Positions 29,154-39,022 of a DNA stretch of 64,000 bases are shown piece after piece. Numbering within the stretch: the first letter of the stretch is position 1; every line of letters starts with the position of its first letter. Origin of the DNA: Cytobacillus oceanisediminis. Lineage in GTDB: Bacteria > Bacillota > Bacilli > Bacillales > Cytobacillaceae. The position numbers and the translations under genes were made by a program. The notes under the pieces are model-generated. The model made no database searches. It was not told the DNA's origin and saw only the letters and a list, made by a program, of their open reading frames with translations. The DNA lies in NCBI RefSeq assembly GCF_004366035.1, contig NZ_SOEE01000001.1, positions 372,001-436,000 on the forward strand, in the 5' to 3' direction.

Positions 29154-30215
29154 TTAAAGAATGATCAATTCTTTAGTAGAATGAGTAAGCGTTTCGTTGT
29201 GATCCTTTGTAATGACTGTATCATCCTCAATGCGGACACCGCCGAGGCCCGGTATATAAATGCCCGGCTCCACCGTTACAACCATTCCAGGTTCTAGGAT
29301 AACATCAGACTTAAATGACAATGCAGGCCCTTCATGCACTTCAAGCCCGATGCCATGTCCGGTAGAATGGCCAAAATATTCTCCATAACCTTTACCGGAA
29401 ATATAATCACGAGTTAAGGCATCTGCTTCTTTGCCGCTCATTCCCGGTTTGATGCCTTCCATCCCCCGCTCCTGAGCTTCCTGCACAATTGTATAGATTT
29501 CTTTCAGCTTATCTTCGGGTTCTCCAACAGCAACCGTGCGGGTAATATCTGAAACATAGCCCTTATAATAAGCGCCGAAGTCCAGTGTGACAAAATCGCC
29601 TTTTTCAATAACCTTATCACTGGCGACTCCATGCGGAAGAGCAGAACGGTATCCGGATGCTACGATGATATCAAACGATGATGAAACTGCACCCGCTTTT
29701 CTCATAAAAAATTCTAATTCATTCGATACTTCCAGTTCGGTAATTCCCGGCCGAATGACATCAAGAATATGTTTAAACGCAGCATCTGCAATGTCAGCTG
29801 CCACCTTTATTATCTTAATCTCTGATTCAGTCTTTATCAAGCGTAACTTTTCAATTGTGTCAGAAACAGGGACAAGTTCAGCGTTAACAGCTTTTTCATA
29901 GGCTTTATAGGAAGAAAAAGTTACATGATTCTCTTCAAAGCCTAGCTTTTTGATCCCAAGCTGTTCGGCCTGTTTAGCAACTTCTTCTGGAATTGCACCT
30001 GTATGTTTTACAATTTCATATCCTTCACACTGTTTAGCTGCCTGTTCGGTGTAGCGGAAATCGGTTATGAAGAGTGCATTATCCGCACTGATTAATACCA
30101 CGCCGGCTGAACCGGTAAAACCAGTCATATAACGGCGATTGTAACTGCTGGTAATCAGCATTCCATCTATCCCAGATTCTGTAAAGCGCTCGCGTAATTT
30201 TTGTATTTTCCCCAT
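29154..30215 (-). CDS. yqhT: Xaa-Pro peptidase, M24 family (YqhT)
   Basis: Aminopeptidase P / prolidase-type metallopeptidase, cytoplasmic. 353 aa: creatinase-like N-domain (1-125) and pita-bread catalytic domain with metal ligands in TLDFGAYYKGYVSDITRT (two Asp), GHSTGHGIGLEVHE (His), VVTVEPGIYIPG (Glu) and GVRIEDDTVI (Glu). ATG at 30213-30215 follows GGGGAGAGGA; upstream extension rejected. One base from aroQ. Confidence 0.95.
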   Translation of the reverse strand: MGKIQKLRERFTESGIDGMLITSSYNRRYMTGFTGSAGVVLISADNALFITDFRYTEQAAKQCEGYEIVKHTGAIPEEVAKQAEQLGIKKLGFEENHVTFSSYKAYEKAVNAELVPVSDTIEKLRLIKTESEIKIIKVAADIADAAFKHILDVIRPGITELEVSNELEFFMRKAGAVSSSFDIIVASGYRSALPHGVASDKVIEKGDFVTLDFGAYYKGYVSDITRTVAVGEPEDKLKEIYTIVQEAQERGMEGIKPGMSGKEADALTRDYISGKGYGEYFGHSTGHGIGLEVHEGPALSFKSDVILEPGMVVTVEPGIYIPGLGGVRIEDDTVITKDHNETLTHSTKELIIL

Positions 30216-30216
30216 C

Positions 30217-30663
30217 TTATCCTCTCCCCTTTTGAAAATCCAATAATGCATGAAAAGCAAGTTCATATCCTTTAAAACCCAGACCAACTATTTGCCCTAT
30301 TGCAGCAGGTGCAATGACAGAAGTATGCCTAAATTCTTCTCTGGCATGAACATTTGAAATATGTACTTCGATCAAAGGTACCTGGATTCCTGCAACAGCA
30401 TCTCTGATCGCATAACTATAATGGGTAAATGCCCCGGGATTGAAAATAATACCCTGTGTGCCATCTTCATTGGCGAGGTGAAGCTTGTCAATGAGTTCCC
30501 CTTCATGATTTGACTGAAAGCAGGTCACTTCTGTCTCAAATGAAGCACCCAATGCTTTCATATTTTGCTCCAGCTGATCAAGCGTCTCTTTTCCATAAAC
30601 ACCTGGTTCCCTTTTGCCGAGCAGATTTAAATTCGGCCCATTTAAAAGGAGTATTTTCCCCAT
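30217..30663 (-). CDS. aroQ: 3-dehydroquinate dehydratase, type II
   Basis: Third step of the shikimate pathway. 148 aa, dodecamer-type fold; [20 protein letters not shown] with catalytic Tyr in [15 protein letters not shown] with catalytic His, and EVHISN. ATG at 30661-30663 is six bases after AGGGGG. aroK for the fifth step is also in this window. Confidence 0.97.
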   Translation of the reverse strand: MGKILLLNGPNLNLLGKREPGVYGKETLDQLEQNMKALGASFETEVTCFQSNHEGELIDKLHLANEDGTQGIIFNPGAFTHYSYAIRDAVAGIQVPLIEVHISNVHAREEFRHTSVIAPAAIGQIVGLGFKGYELAFHALLDFQKGRG

Positions 30664-30874
30664 GTTCAACCCCCTTTAACATAGTTGCTGACGGGCCTCT
30701 CTTTCTATTCAAGTCATTCTCCTGACAATATCGAAAAAGAATGCCCACTTAAGAACATTCTATCATAAAGCAAAATTTCATACAGTTCTGATGTATAGCG
30801 CTTTTCGCATAATTTTTCATTAGTTTTCTGCAATCATGTACAAAGATTTAACATTCGTGATTATTCTTTGTTCC

Positions 30875-31405
30875 TCAAGTTAAATCCGGATCTGTGCGGG
30901 CCTTTTTTTCATCTTCAGTCTTGCCTCTGATTTCTTGAGCTTCATATGAAATGGAATACCCTACGAAAACGCCAAATAATATATAGAAACAGATCGATGT
31001 AATAATTGTATTCCGCTCAAGATCCCAAAACGGGCTGATTCCAGGGAAGATTGGGTTGAGTATAAAAAATACGAGTAAAAAAAGGGCAACCCCATAGCCA
31101 GCCCCCACGAAAATACTTTGAAATTTCCGCAGCGCTGCATAATAAATTAAGGCCGCTACAATTGATATTGCCCCAATAAGGAGAATTGAGATCAGAGTTC
31201 CCAGCCAGCCCTCTTTCCAGGCCCCAATCGTCCAAGGTTCGAGAATGACATTAGGGCGAATTTCGGTAAAATTAAACACGTAAGCCAGATAGGCCAGGCC
31301 GCTCCAAAGAATGCCTCCAACCAATCCGGTAATAACCACCATTGCCATAAAAGACATTGGTTTTTCCCTTTGATCCTGTTCCAAGCGCTCCTTTTCTTCT
31401 GCCAC
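30875..31405 (-). CDS. yqhR: Membrane protein YqhR
   Basis: 176 aa with four hydrophobic segments (about 20-45, 70-95, 97-118, 132-155) and charged ends; ends REGK-like KTEDEKKARTDPDLT. Matches B. subtilis YqhR in size and position next to aroQ. Function unknown. Confidence 0.85.
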   Translation of the reverse strand: MAEEKERLEQDQREKPMSFMAMVVITGLVGGILWSGLAYLAYVFNFTEIRPNVILEPWTIGAWKEGWLGTLISILLIGAISIVAALIYYAALRKFQSIFVGAGYGVALFLLVFFILNPIFPGISPFWDLERNTIITSICFYILFGVFVGYSISYEAQEIRGKTEDEKKARTDPDLT

Positions 31406-31855
31406 TTTGCGCCACCTCCTTTTCCTATTATGTCCCCACGCATTTATTCCATTGCATCAGATTTAAAATAAATGCAGATTGGATTGACCCTCCTGCAAAG
31501 TTCGTTCATATTTTTTATATAATTTCCTATTGTATAGAGGTTTTATGAGATTTTAGGTCGAATAAAATAATTAATGATGCAGTCCTTTGATTTTGTGCTT
31601 ATTTGAGGTAATCTGTGTTCCGGGACTTGTTTGCATAGCATAAATTTAAGTATAGGCAGCATGCAGGATACTTTATGGTAAAACATGCAGCTATTCCTGA
31701 TACTTATTAAAAGTTATATTCTGCTGTTTAAATTGTAAAGAAATAGGAAAAGAAAAATATGAAGACAACTTTCATTAATTATTTCGATAAACTTTAGCTT
31801 ATATAGTTTAAAAGCTTATAAAATTGCTCATCATGCTTTTAGGGAGGTGGCTTTC
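31406..31855. other. yqhR-yqhP divergent intergenic region
   Basis: About 450 bases, AT-rich, no convincing gene on either strand. In B. subtilis yqhQ (DUF1385 membrane protein) lies between these genes; no trace of it is seen here. Presumably carries promoters for both divergent genes. Confidence 0.5.
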
Positions 31856-32233
31856 TTGAAAAAACCATTTACATTTTATATTGTCTCCGGGCTCATTTTG
31901 CTAGCTGTTATCGGAGTTGCCGTCAGCCTGATTTCAAATCCTGCCGGTTTTTTGCAGAGAATAGCTGTCATTGTCATCATTGGTGCTGTCGTATACTTTC
32001 TTTTTCAGCGCTTTAACAGATTTAATCCCTCAAAGCGGGAACAGCGGGCTTTTATAAAGGCAGCCAAAAAATCAAAAAGGCGCTTTAACAATAAAGAAAC
32101 GGGCTCAGCCAATGGAAGAAAGGCTTCTGTAGGTTCCCTTACTTCAATTAAAAAGGCTAAGAAAAAATCTTCTCCTCACTTGACAGTCATAGAAGGCAAA
32201 AAAGGCAAAAAGAAAAATCGAGCCTCCCTTTAA
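31856..32233 (+). CDS. yqhP: SA1362/YqhP-family membrane protein
   Basis: 125 aa: short N-terminus, two membrane helices (about 7-27 and 33-52, IAVIVIIGAVVYFLFQRF), then a strongly basic cytoplasmic tail (KKSKRRFNNKE ... KKGKKKNRASL). TTG start at 31856 is eight bases after GGGAGG; an in-frame GTG inside the SD is too close. Position next to the patatin gene fits yqhP. Function unknown. Confidence 0.82.
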   Translation: MKKPFTFYIVSGLILLAVIGVAVSLISNPAGFLQRIAVIVIIGAVVYFLFQRFNRFNPSKREQRAFIKAAKKSKRRFNNKETGSANGRKASVGSLTSIKKAKKKSSPHLTVIEGKKGKKKNRASL

Positions 32234-32251
32234 TTCGGGCTCGATTTTTTA
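32214..32251 (+). terminator. yqhP terminator enclosing the stop codon
   Basis: AAATCGAGCC ... GGGCTCGATTTTTT; the stop codon (32231-32233) lies in the loop. Confidence 0.9.
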
Positions 32252-32317
32252 TTTATATATGAAAGAAAAGTCGAATTCCGCGGGAACCTTCAAGAATCGC
32301 GTTCCTGGCTTTTTTCA

Positions 32318-33211
32318 TTAATAGCTCCATGATGAAAAAAATTGCTCCGCACATTGCCTGCCGTGCTCCAGAAGATCTTTTTTCTTCTGCTCGTTTATAT
32401 TAAATTCCGCAGTCAGCACGCCATCCGTTGGAATGAAAATAATGTTCTGTGCATGTTTTCTTGAGATGTATCTGGCATCATGCGCATCCTTCATCGTTTC
32501 AAAAAGCGCAGCATACATTTGGATGGCGTTGTCAATTTTATTCGGCGGCCGTTCGCTTAAATTATGGCTTAACTTTATCCCGAGGACAGGCCTTATCTTT
32601 TTCACGTTTTCCTTATCAAAGAGCCACATGGGAAAATTGCTTAGAACCCCTCCATCCACAATGACACTGAAACTGCTGGATGTGTTGAGCTTAACCGGCT
32701 CAAAAAAATACGGGAGACTGCAGCTCATCCTTATCGCCTTTGCTACCGAAAACGAAGCGGGGTCAACCCCATAATTTACAAGATCATCAGGCAGTACGAC
32801 CAGTCTTCCGTTTGTCAGGTCAGACGCTATGACTCTCAGCGATTGCGGAGGAAGATCTGAAAAGGTTCTAATCCCCCTGTCAGCCAGCTTTTGAGCAATC
32901 CAGGTTTCCAGTTCGGATCCTTTATATAATCCCAGCCGCCAATAAAGGTTAAGCCATTTTCCGACTGCGAAGGGAATAAAGGTTTTTCTTTCATCAAGAA
33001 GCTTTTTTACATCAAACTCATCGACGAGCCGATATATTTCATCACTTGTATAATTGGCAGCTATTAAAGCAGCAACGATGGAACCTGCACTTGTTCCCGC
33101 AACCCGCTTAAATCGAAAACCTCTTTTGTGAACTTCTTCATATGCACCGATTAACGCAAATCCCTTGATGCCTCCTCCTGAAAAAACCCCATCTATATAC
33201 ATGTAAGCCAC
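32318..33211 (-). CDS. yqhO: Patatin-like phospholipase YqhO
   Basis: Predicted serine lipid acyl hydrolase, cytoplasmic. 297 aa with the patatin elements: oxyanion loop SGGGIKGFALIGA, nucleophile GTSAGS (near residue 40) and catalytic Asp in VDGGVLSNFPMWLFD. No signal peptide. Conserved in this position in Bacillus; substrate unknown. Confidence 0.93.
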   Translation of the reverse strand: MAYMYIDGVFSGGGIKGFALIGAYEEVHKRGFRFKRVAGTSAGSIVAALIAANYTSDEIYRLVDEFDVKKLLDERKTFIPFAVGKWLNLYWRLGLYKGSELETWIAQKLADRGIRTFSDLPPQSLRVIASDLTNGRLVVLPDDLVNYGVDPASFSVAKAIRMSCSLPYFFEPVKLNTSSSFSVIVDGGVLSNFPMWLFDKENVKKIRPVLGIKLSHNLSERPPNKIDNAIQMYAALFETMKDAHDARYISRKHAQNIIFIPTDGVLTAEFNINEQKKKDLLEHGRQCAEQFFSSWSY

Positions 33212-33307
33212 TCCTGTCGATGTACTTGCCCATAGAGGAACTCTTACTTATACATCTTTAATCAGGAGCTTTTTAAAATAGTACGGCTGACAAGCAAAAA
33301 CTCAGAT

Positions 33308-34333
33308 TTAGGTGAAATATTGCACTTCTGCTTCTGGAAAATAAGAGTGAATATACCCCCTAATTGTATTTTCAAGATCCTTTGCTTCATCAGTCGGATA
33401 AACATACTTGCCTATTCCATATCTTCCCCACTTATATTTACGTTTTTCTTCATCCATTTCCAGCTTTGTTTTCGGGTAGCGTTTTTCAATTACCTTTTTG
33501 GCTGGTTTTGTAAATCTGTGCTGGATTAACTCGAAAGTTAATCCTTCCAGATTGATGCCTTCGAGCGATTTGCTTAACCTTTGAAAAAGTTCATGATAGC
33601 CTTCACGCCAATCATCATGCATGTAAATAGGCGCTACGATAAAGCCAAGCGGGTAGCCGGCATTAGCTACTTTGCGGGCAGCTTCAAGCCGATCATCGAA
33701 AGAGGAAGTGCCCGGTTCAAAGTTTTTTATTACAAACCGCGAATTAACACTAAATCGAAATCGGGTTTTCCCATTATGTTTAGCATCAAGCAGATGGTCG
33801 ACATGATGATACTTAGTGACAAACCGGAGCTGGCCATACTCCGTCTGGCCAATAAATTCAATTGTTTTTTTCAGGGAATGGGTCAAATGATCAATCCCTA
33901 CGATATCGGATGTACATGCAGCCTCAAATCGCGTAAGCTCCGGCTTTCTCTCCTCCATATATTTAGAGGCCTGCTCAAAGATTTCTTCAAGGTTTACATA
34001 CGTGCGAATATATGGCTTGCTGCCAAGTGTGGTTTGCAGATAGCAATAATGGCAGTGGCCCATGCAGCCTGTAGCCAGCGGAATGGCATATTCTGCCGAA
34101 GGCTTGGATTTATCAAATTTCAGAGTCCGCCTGATGCCTACCACCAAAGTGGATTTCGCATTGCGGTACTTCTGCAATTCGTTATCCCCGGGAATATTTC
34201 TCACCTGGTTATGTGATGTTGTTTCCCTAATTTCTAAATTCATTTTTTCAAATTTTTCCTTTAGCTCTCTTCCTACTGGATATTCTAGAGCCTGAGGTTC
34301 TATATAAACTAGCTGAGGGATAAATGGCTTCAT
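33308..34333 (-). CDS. splB: Spore photoproduct lyase
   Basis: Radical-SAM enzyme that reverses the thymine dimer (spore photoproduct) during germination. 341 aa; cluster motif CMGHCHYC (CxxxCxxC) near residue 90 and the hydrogen-donor cysteine in EAACTSDIVG. In B. subtilis splB is in the splAB operon elsewhere; here it sits alone between yqhO and nrdJ, and no splA is seen beside it. Confidence 0.96.
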   Translation of the reverse strand: MKPFIPQLVYIEPQALEYPVGRELKEKFEKMNLEIRETTSHNQVRNIPGDNELQKYRNAKSTLVVGIRRTLKFDKSKPSAEYAIPLATGCMGHCHYCYLQTTLGSKPYIRTYVNLEEIFEQASKYMEERKPELTRFEAACTSDIVGIDHLTHSLKKTIEFIGQTEYGQLRFVTKYHHVDHLLDAKHNGKTRFRFSVNSRFVIKNFEPGTSSFDDRLEAARKVANAGYPLGFIVAPIYMHDDWREGYHELFQRLSKSLEGINLEGLTFELIQHRFTKPAKKVIEKRYPKTKLEMDEEKRKYKWGRYGIGKYVYPTDEAKDLENTIRGYIHSYFPEAEVQYFT

Positions 34334-34423
34334 TAGGCATACCTCACTTTATCAATTTGTCCTGCCAGCGAAAATTGTCTGCAGAACCCTATGACTGTAG
34401 TATGAACCAAATGATCCAACAGC

Positions 34424-34460
34424 AAAAAAAGAAGATGGAACAATTATTTCCATCTTCTTG
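34424..34460 (-). terminator. nrdJ terminator
   Basis: Minus strand AAGAAGATGG, 11-base loop, CCATCTTCTT and a T run. Confidence 0.9.
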
Positions 34461-34477
34461 GTTTCTTTAAGTTATTT

Positions 34478-37039
34478 TTATAAACCGCATTTCAACTGAG
34501 CATTACAGTTTGTGCAAGTATTGCAGCCGCCGATTTCTTTGACTTTTCCTTTACGGCATACTGGGCATGTGTTGCCGACTTCCGAACCGATTGTTACATC
34601 GGTTGAACGCAGGTCGCTGATTGTATCAACCAGAACTACATGCTGCTTTGATTTTTCTTTTTTGACTGTATCTGTATCTTCAAAGCTATTCTCTTCAGCC
34701 TTCAGCGTCAATACTTGAGAATCGCGTGATCCGTCTACATAGACTGTGCCACCCTTTGCACCGCCGCGGTATAAGCGTTCATAAACTTGCTCAACCTGTT
34801 CAACACTGTAGCCCTTCGGTGCGTTTACTGTTTTACTGATCGAGCTGTCGATCCAGCGCTGTATCACACACTGAACATCTGCGTGGGCTTCAGGAGCCAG
34901 ATCCATCGCAGCCACAAACCATTCAGGCAGGTTATTAGGATCTGCATCCGGATTGCGATCTAAATATTCCTGAACAATATCTGCCTTCACTTCAATGAAC
35001 TTGCCTAAGCGGCCGCTTCTAAAGTATGAGAAGGAGAAATATGGTTCAAGACCTGTAGATACTCCAACCATGGTACCTGTGGATCCAGTAGGAGCAACAG
35101 TCAGCAGATGTGAATTACGAATTCCGCTTTGTAAAATGGATTCACGGATATCCTCAGGCATTTTCTGCATGAAGCCTGTTTCTGTAAAAGCTTTGCGCAG
35201 GCGATTTGTTTCTTCTTGATTTTCACCTGTTAAAAATGGGAAGCTCCCTTTTTCCTCCGCAAGCTCTACAGAAGCTTTGTAAGCAGTTGCTGCAATGGTT
35301 TCGAAGACTTTGTCAATCAGCACATTGCCTTCTTCAGAACCATATTCTGTTTCACAATAGATCAGCAGATCATGAAGTCCCATAACGCCTAGACCAACAC
35401 GGCGCTCTCCTAATGCCTGCTTTTTGTTTTCTTCAAGGAAGTATGGTGTAGCATCTATTACATTGTCCTGCATACGTACTCCTACCTCAACAGTACGCTT
35501 CAGCTTTTCAAAGTTAACGGTCTTATTTTCCTTATCTGCCATTTCTGCAAGGTTCACTGCTGCAAGGTTGCAGACAGAATATGGCGCGAGAGGCTGTTCG
35601 CCACACGGATTTGTTGCTACAACCTTTTGTCCGTAAGCCTGTGCATTGGTCATGTCGTTGGCATTATCAATAAAGAAAATACCTGGCTCTGCTGAGTATG
35701 TTGCACAGATATTAATCAGGTTCCAAAGTTCTTTCGCTTTGATTTTGCGGTGAACTCGGACTTTATAGCCAAGTTTTTCCCACTCTCTGACGTCACCGAC
35801 TTTATGCCATTCTTCGTTGTAGGTTTTCATGGTATCAGCATCATATGATTCAACATCCGGGAACCGAAGCTCATAGTCTGCATCATTTTCAACTGCATCC
35901 ATAAATTCTTTTGTCAGGCAGACTGAAATGTTTGCCCCGGTCAGAAATTCAGAATTATGAACACTGTAAGTACCGCCAGTCTCCAATTTTTCTTCGGCAT
36001 CCTTTATGATTTTATCGCTGAATCCGCCATAGCCGGGAATGCTCTTGTAATTAATAATACCCTGGTACATGGCAATTTCCTGTTCAGTAAATGGAGTGAA
36101 TTTTAATTTTTCTTTTGCATATTTTTTTATTGTTTCATCATTTGTATTTTCAAGAAGGAATCGTAAAATTCTTGGGTTTTGCATTTTCGAGATGATGAAT
36201 TCGATGATGTCCGGATGCCAGTCGGCCAGCATAATCATCTGAGCACCTCTGCGGGAACCTCCCTGCTCCACAAGGTGTGTAAGCTTCGCAATATCATCAA
36301 GCCAGGATACTGAACCCGATGACTTGCCGTTTACTCCTTTAGCCAGAGTGTTGCGCGGCCTTAGGGTTGAACCGTTTGTCCCAACTCCTCCGCCTCGGCT
36401 CATGATTTCCATTACCTGCTTGCGGTGTTCGGAAATTCCTTCACGGGAGTCCTGTACGAATGGCATTACGTAGCAGTTGAAGTACGTAACATCTGTGTCG
36501 GCACCCGCTCCATACAATACGCGGCCAGCCGGAATGAAATTCAAGTTTTTCAATTCCTGATAGAATTTTTCAAACCATTCTTTTCTCTTTTCTTCGGTCT
36601 TCTCAACAGATGCCAGGCCTGTTGCGTTACGCTTGGCGATTTGCTCATAGTAGATTTCAAGGGGTTTCTCGATTACATCAAGAGGCTTTGTAATAATGCC
36701 TGTTCTCGATTCTTCCGGATCATCCAGCACTCCTCTGTAATCTTCCTCTACTAATACCTTGGCTGTCTTGTTTTCCCAGTCAATATCCTGGATGAACCCT
36801 AAGCCGCGTGCCGGAAATTTTGGATCTTCCTTGATTGTGAGGACGACGAAGTCACCGTTTGTGAGTGTCACTTTCTCGGTGTCTTTGAAGGTGTAACGAT
36901 CTAGCATAACTAAGCGGGAAACACCTTTGTGGGTCATTTTCATATCTGGGGTTACAGGGTGAACCTGAGGAAAAAGACGGATATCCTTGTTTAAACGATC
37001 AATGTTCAATTTCATTTTTTGTCCTAGAGCAACAGACAT
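34478..37039 (-). CDS. nrdJ: Vitamin B12-dependent ribonucleotide reductase (class II)
   Basis: Reduces ribonucleotides using adenosylcobalamin, oxygen-independently. 853 aa: N-terminal about 110 residues specific to this family, then the RNR barrel with TDVTYFNCYV, ATNPCGEQPLAPYSVCNLAAV and APTGSTGTMVGVSTGLEP, and a C-terminal Cys-rich zinc-ribbon tail (CPVCRKGK ... CNTCTNCNAQLKC). ATG at 37037-37039 follows GAAGGAG; eight extra codons upstream were not used. B. subtilis lacks a class II enzyme, so this organism differs from it. Preceded by paired NrdR boxes. Confidence 0.96.
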   Translation of the reverse strand: MSVALGQKMKLNIDRLNKDIRLFPQVHPVTPDMKMTHKGVSRLVMLDRYTFKDTEKVTLTNGDFVVLTIKEDPKFPARGLGFIQDIDWENKTAKVLVEEDYRGVLDDPEESRTGIITKPLDVIEKPLEIYYEQIAKRNATGLASVEKTEEKRKEWFEKFYQELKNLNFIPAGRVLYGAGADTDVTYFNCYVMPFVQDSREGISEHRKQVMEIMSRGGGVGTNGSTLRPRNTLAKGVNGKSSGSVSWLDDIAKLTHLVEQGGSRRGAQMIMLADWHPDIIEFIISKMQNPRILRFLLENTNDETIKKYAKEKLKFTPFTEQEIAMYQGIINYKSIPGYGGFSDKIIKDAEEKLETGGTYSVHNSEFLTGANISVCLTKEFMDAVENDADYELRFPDVESYDADTMKTYNEEWHKVGDVREWEKLGYKVRVHRKIKAKELWNLINICATYSAEPGIFFIDNANDMTNAQAYGQKVVATNPCGEQPLAPYSVCNLAAVNLAEMADKENKTVNFEKLKRTVEVGVRMQDNVIDATPYFLEENKKQALGERRVGLGVMGLHDLLIYCETEYGSEEGNVLIDKVFETIAATAYKASVELAEEKGSFPFLTGENQEETNRLRKAFTETGFMQKMPEDIRESILQSGIRNSHLLTVAPTGSTGTMVGVSTGLEPYFSFSYFRSGRLGKFIEVKADIVQEYLDRNPDADPNNLPEWFVAAMDLAPEAHADVQCVIQRWIDSSISKTVNAPKGYSVEQVEQVYERLYRGGAKGGTVYVDGSRDSQVLTLKAEENSFEDTDTVKKEKSKQHVVLVDTISDLRSTDVTIGSEVGNTCPVCRKGKVKEIGGCNTCTNCNAQLKCGL

Positions 37040-37154
37040 TGTTACAACTCCTTCTAAATTCAATTATCAATTAATGTGTAAGCATTCTGGCAGATAGGGT
37101 AAATCTATCTGTTTTAAAAGAGTACCCTAAAGTTACCATACCTCAAACCCCAAA

Positions 37155-37202
37155 ATCAATATATAGTGTCCTAAATATTTTCGACACCACTACATATTGT
37201 GT
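37155..37202 (-). promoter_or_regulatory. Paired NrdR boxes upstream of nrdJ
   Basis: Two 16-base motifs close to the NrdR consensus (ACACWATATATWGTGT type): ATCAATATATAGTGTC at 37155-37170 and CCACTACATATTGTGT at 37187-37202. They start 32 bases apart, about three helical turns, the usual NrdR arrangement. They lie about 115 bases upstream of the nrdJ ATG. Orientation is immaterial because the boxes are near-palindromic. Confidence 0.82.
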
Positions 37203-37355
37203 TAAATTCAGCTAAAAGTAATTTTGTCAAACTTAAAATATACCAAAATTTAAAGAAAAACAGAGTTAATAGCCGATTTCCGACAAATAACGATAAATTT
37301 TAACATATTTTGAAGCTTGCACTTTTACAGGGTAACAATTGGAAAATTATTCATT

Positions 37356-37394
37356 AAAAAAAGAGAAAAAGCGACTTTGCCGCTTTTATCTCTT
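37356..37394 (-). terminator. lipM terminator overlapping the stop codon
   Basis: Minus strand AGAGATAAAAGCG, 7-base loop, CGCTTTTTCTCT then T run; the TAA of lipM (37386-37388) is inside the stem. The rest of the 346-base interval to nrdJ (37040-37385) holds the NrdR boxes and AT-rich promoter sequence. Confidence 0.8.
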
Positions 37395-38222
37395 ATAGTT
37401 CCAGTCATCACTTTCATATCGCTCTTTTGCGATTTTTTGTACATATGCCATTTCTTCATCTGTAAGCCTGTAAGGTTCAAGTTCAATATTCAAGCCTTCT
37501 TCAAATCCCTTTTTGAAAGCTGTTTTTGCTTGATCCAGAGTAATTTTTTCAGCTGTCAGCTCATTTATGGCAACAGCTTTATTCTTAAAGGCTTTTTGCA
37601 TTCTCTCTTTGACTCTGTCATTCGGATACTTGAACAAGCTGAACAGCTTGTCTTCATCCAAATCAAGCAAAATGGAACCATGCTGAAGGATTACCCCTTT
37701 TTGCCTTGTTTGTGCGCTCCCCGCCACTTTACGGCCTTCTACAACAAGTTCATACCAGCTGGGGGCATCAAAACAAACAGCAGATCTTGGATTTTTCAGA
37801 GAGTCCCTTTCATCAGCTGTCTTCGGCACTGCAAAATAAGCTTCCATCCCAAGTCCGTGAAAACCTTTTAAAATCCCTTCAGAAATAACTCTGTATGCCT
37901 CAGTTACTGTATTCGGCATATCGGGGTGGGATTCAGGTACAATCACACTGTAAGTGAGTTCATGTTCATGAAGCACGCCTCTTCCGCCTGTAGGCCTGCG
38001 GACAAATCCCAATCCATGCTGCTTCACAGCTTCCATATCTATTTCTTTTTCAACCTTTTGGAAATAACCGATTGAAAGAGTTGCCGGATTCCAGCCGTAA
38101 AAACGGATTACAGGAGGCATTTTGCCTTCACTGTTCCAGTCAAGCAATGCTTCATCCAAAGCCATATTAAAAGAAGGTGATCCCTCTTTCGAATCGATAA
38201 ACCGCCAAACTTCCTTAGTCAT
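37386..38222 (-). CDS. lipM: Octanoyl-[GcvH]:protein N-octanoyltransferase LipM
   Basis: Loads octanoate from acyl carrier protein onto GcvH, first step of lipoate synthesis in Bacillus. 278 aa, biotin/lipoate transferase fold: [39 protein letters not shown] with the conserved lysine, and the nucleophilic cysteine in [11 protein letters not shown]. Fits the neighbouring glycine cleavage genes, whose GcvH it serves. Confidence 0.95.
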   Translation of the reverse strand: MTKEVWRFIDSKEGSPSFNMALDEALLDWNSEGKMPPVIRFYGWNPATLSIGYFQKVEKEIDMEAVKQHGLGFVRRPTGGRGVLHEHELTYSVIVPESHPDMPNTVTEAYRVISEGILKGFHGLGMEAYFAVPKTADERDSLKNPRSAVCFDAPSWYELVVEGRKVAGSAQTRQKGVILQHGSILLDLDEDKLFSLFKYPNDRVKERMQKAFKNKAVAINELTAEKITLDQAKTAFKKGFEEGLNIELEPYRLTDEEMAYVQKIAKERYESDDWNYKR

Positions 38223-38404
38223 ATGTAGCCCTCATTTTCAGATTCTTTAACTAGTCATTTGCGGTTAATAGTCTACCAAAATTCCAGTGAAATTTAAAGC
38301 AAGTTGAATTTCCATAACAAATTTAACAGATTTCCTTTACTCCTATTAGGAAAGGCTTATATAATATTAGTTGGCTTACCTATGTGTGAAAGGAGAAAGA
38401 CATA

Positions 38405-38788
38405 TTGGAAACACTTTATTTCATTCTTATCATTTTGGGTGCAATCATTACCTATTCCGTGATAACCTGGTTTTATCAGCGCCGAATTGTTAAAACGCTT
38501 TCGGAAGACCAGTTCAGAGAAGGCTACAGAAAAGCCCAATTAATTGATGTACGTGAACCAAATGAATTTGAAAACGGCCATATTTTAGGTGCCCGCAATA
38601 TACCGCTTTCACAAATGAAAATGCGCATGAAGGAATTGCGTCCGGACAAGCCAGTCTACTTATATTGCCAAAGCGGCATGAGAAGTGCGAGAGCTGCCCA
38701 GTTTTTGCATCGTAAAGGATACAAAGACCTTTCACACCTGCAGGGCGGATTTAAAAAATGGACAGGAAAAGTGAAAGCGAAAAAATAA
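38405..38788 (+). CDS. yqhL: Membrane-anchored rhodanese-like protein YqhL
   Basis: Sulfurtransferase-type domain on an N-terminal membrane helix (about 4-24). Rhodanese features: LIDVREPNEFENGHILGARNIP and active-site Cys in LYCQSGMRSARAAQF. 127 aa. Start TTG at 38405 is nine bases after AAAGGAG. Substrate unknown. Divergent from lipM. Confidence 0.93.
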   Translation: METLYFILIILGAIITYSVITWFYQRRIVKTLSEDQFREGYRKAQLIDVREPNEFENGHILGARNIPLSQMKMRMKELRPDKPVYLYCQSGMRSARAAQFLHRKGYKDLSHLQGGFKKWTGKVKAKK

Positions 38789-38800
38789 TAGCATTATTTG

Positions 38801-38830
38801 AAAAGACCCCGTTATCTTAACGGGGTCTCT
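38801..38830 (+). terminator. yqhL terminator
   Basis: AAAAGACCCCGTTA, TCT loop, TAACGGGGTCTCTT. Confidence 0.85.
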
Positions 38831-38983
38831 TGATTGGAAAAACCCCTCTGCAGGTTCAATCATAATTCATTCCGAAAAACCGCTGTTTTTTCCTCATTTA
38901 GCTTGATTCTTTTCCCCGGAATCGCTGCATTACTCACGAATTTCCTTATTCCTTCACAGAGTTCAGATAATAGTCAATATACC

Positions 38984-39013
38984 GAAAAAAAGAGTGCCCT
39001 CTTAAGGACACCC
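38984..39013 (-). terminator. gcv operon terminator
   Basis: Minus strand GGGTGTCC, TTAAGAG loop, GGCACTC with a run of T; stem includes two G-T pairs. Directly after gcvPB. Confidence 0.8.
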
Positions 39014-39022
39014 ATTTTCGTT

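Noticed and set aside
33581..34216. 211-aa plus-strand open frame
   Set aside because: Lies antisense within splB; the splB frame has radical-SAM motifs and codon use, this one has none.
37040..37385. Cobalamin riboswitch upstream of the B12-dependent reductase
   Set aside because: No B12-box-like sequence was found on the minus strand; NrdR boxes explain the region better.
37317..37871. 184-aa plus-strand open frame
   Set aside because: Antisense to lipM, starts in an intergenic region without SD, low-complexity Phe/Ser/Cys content.
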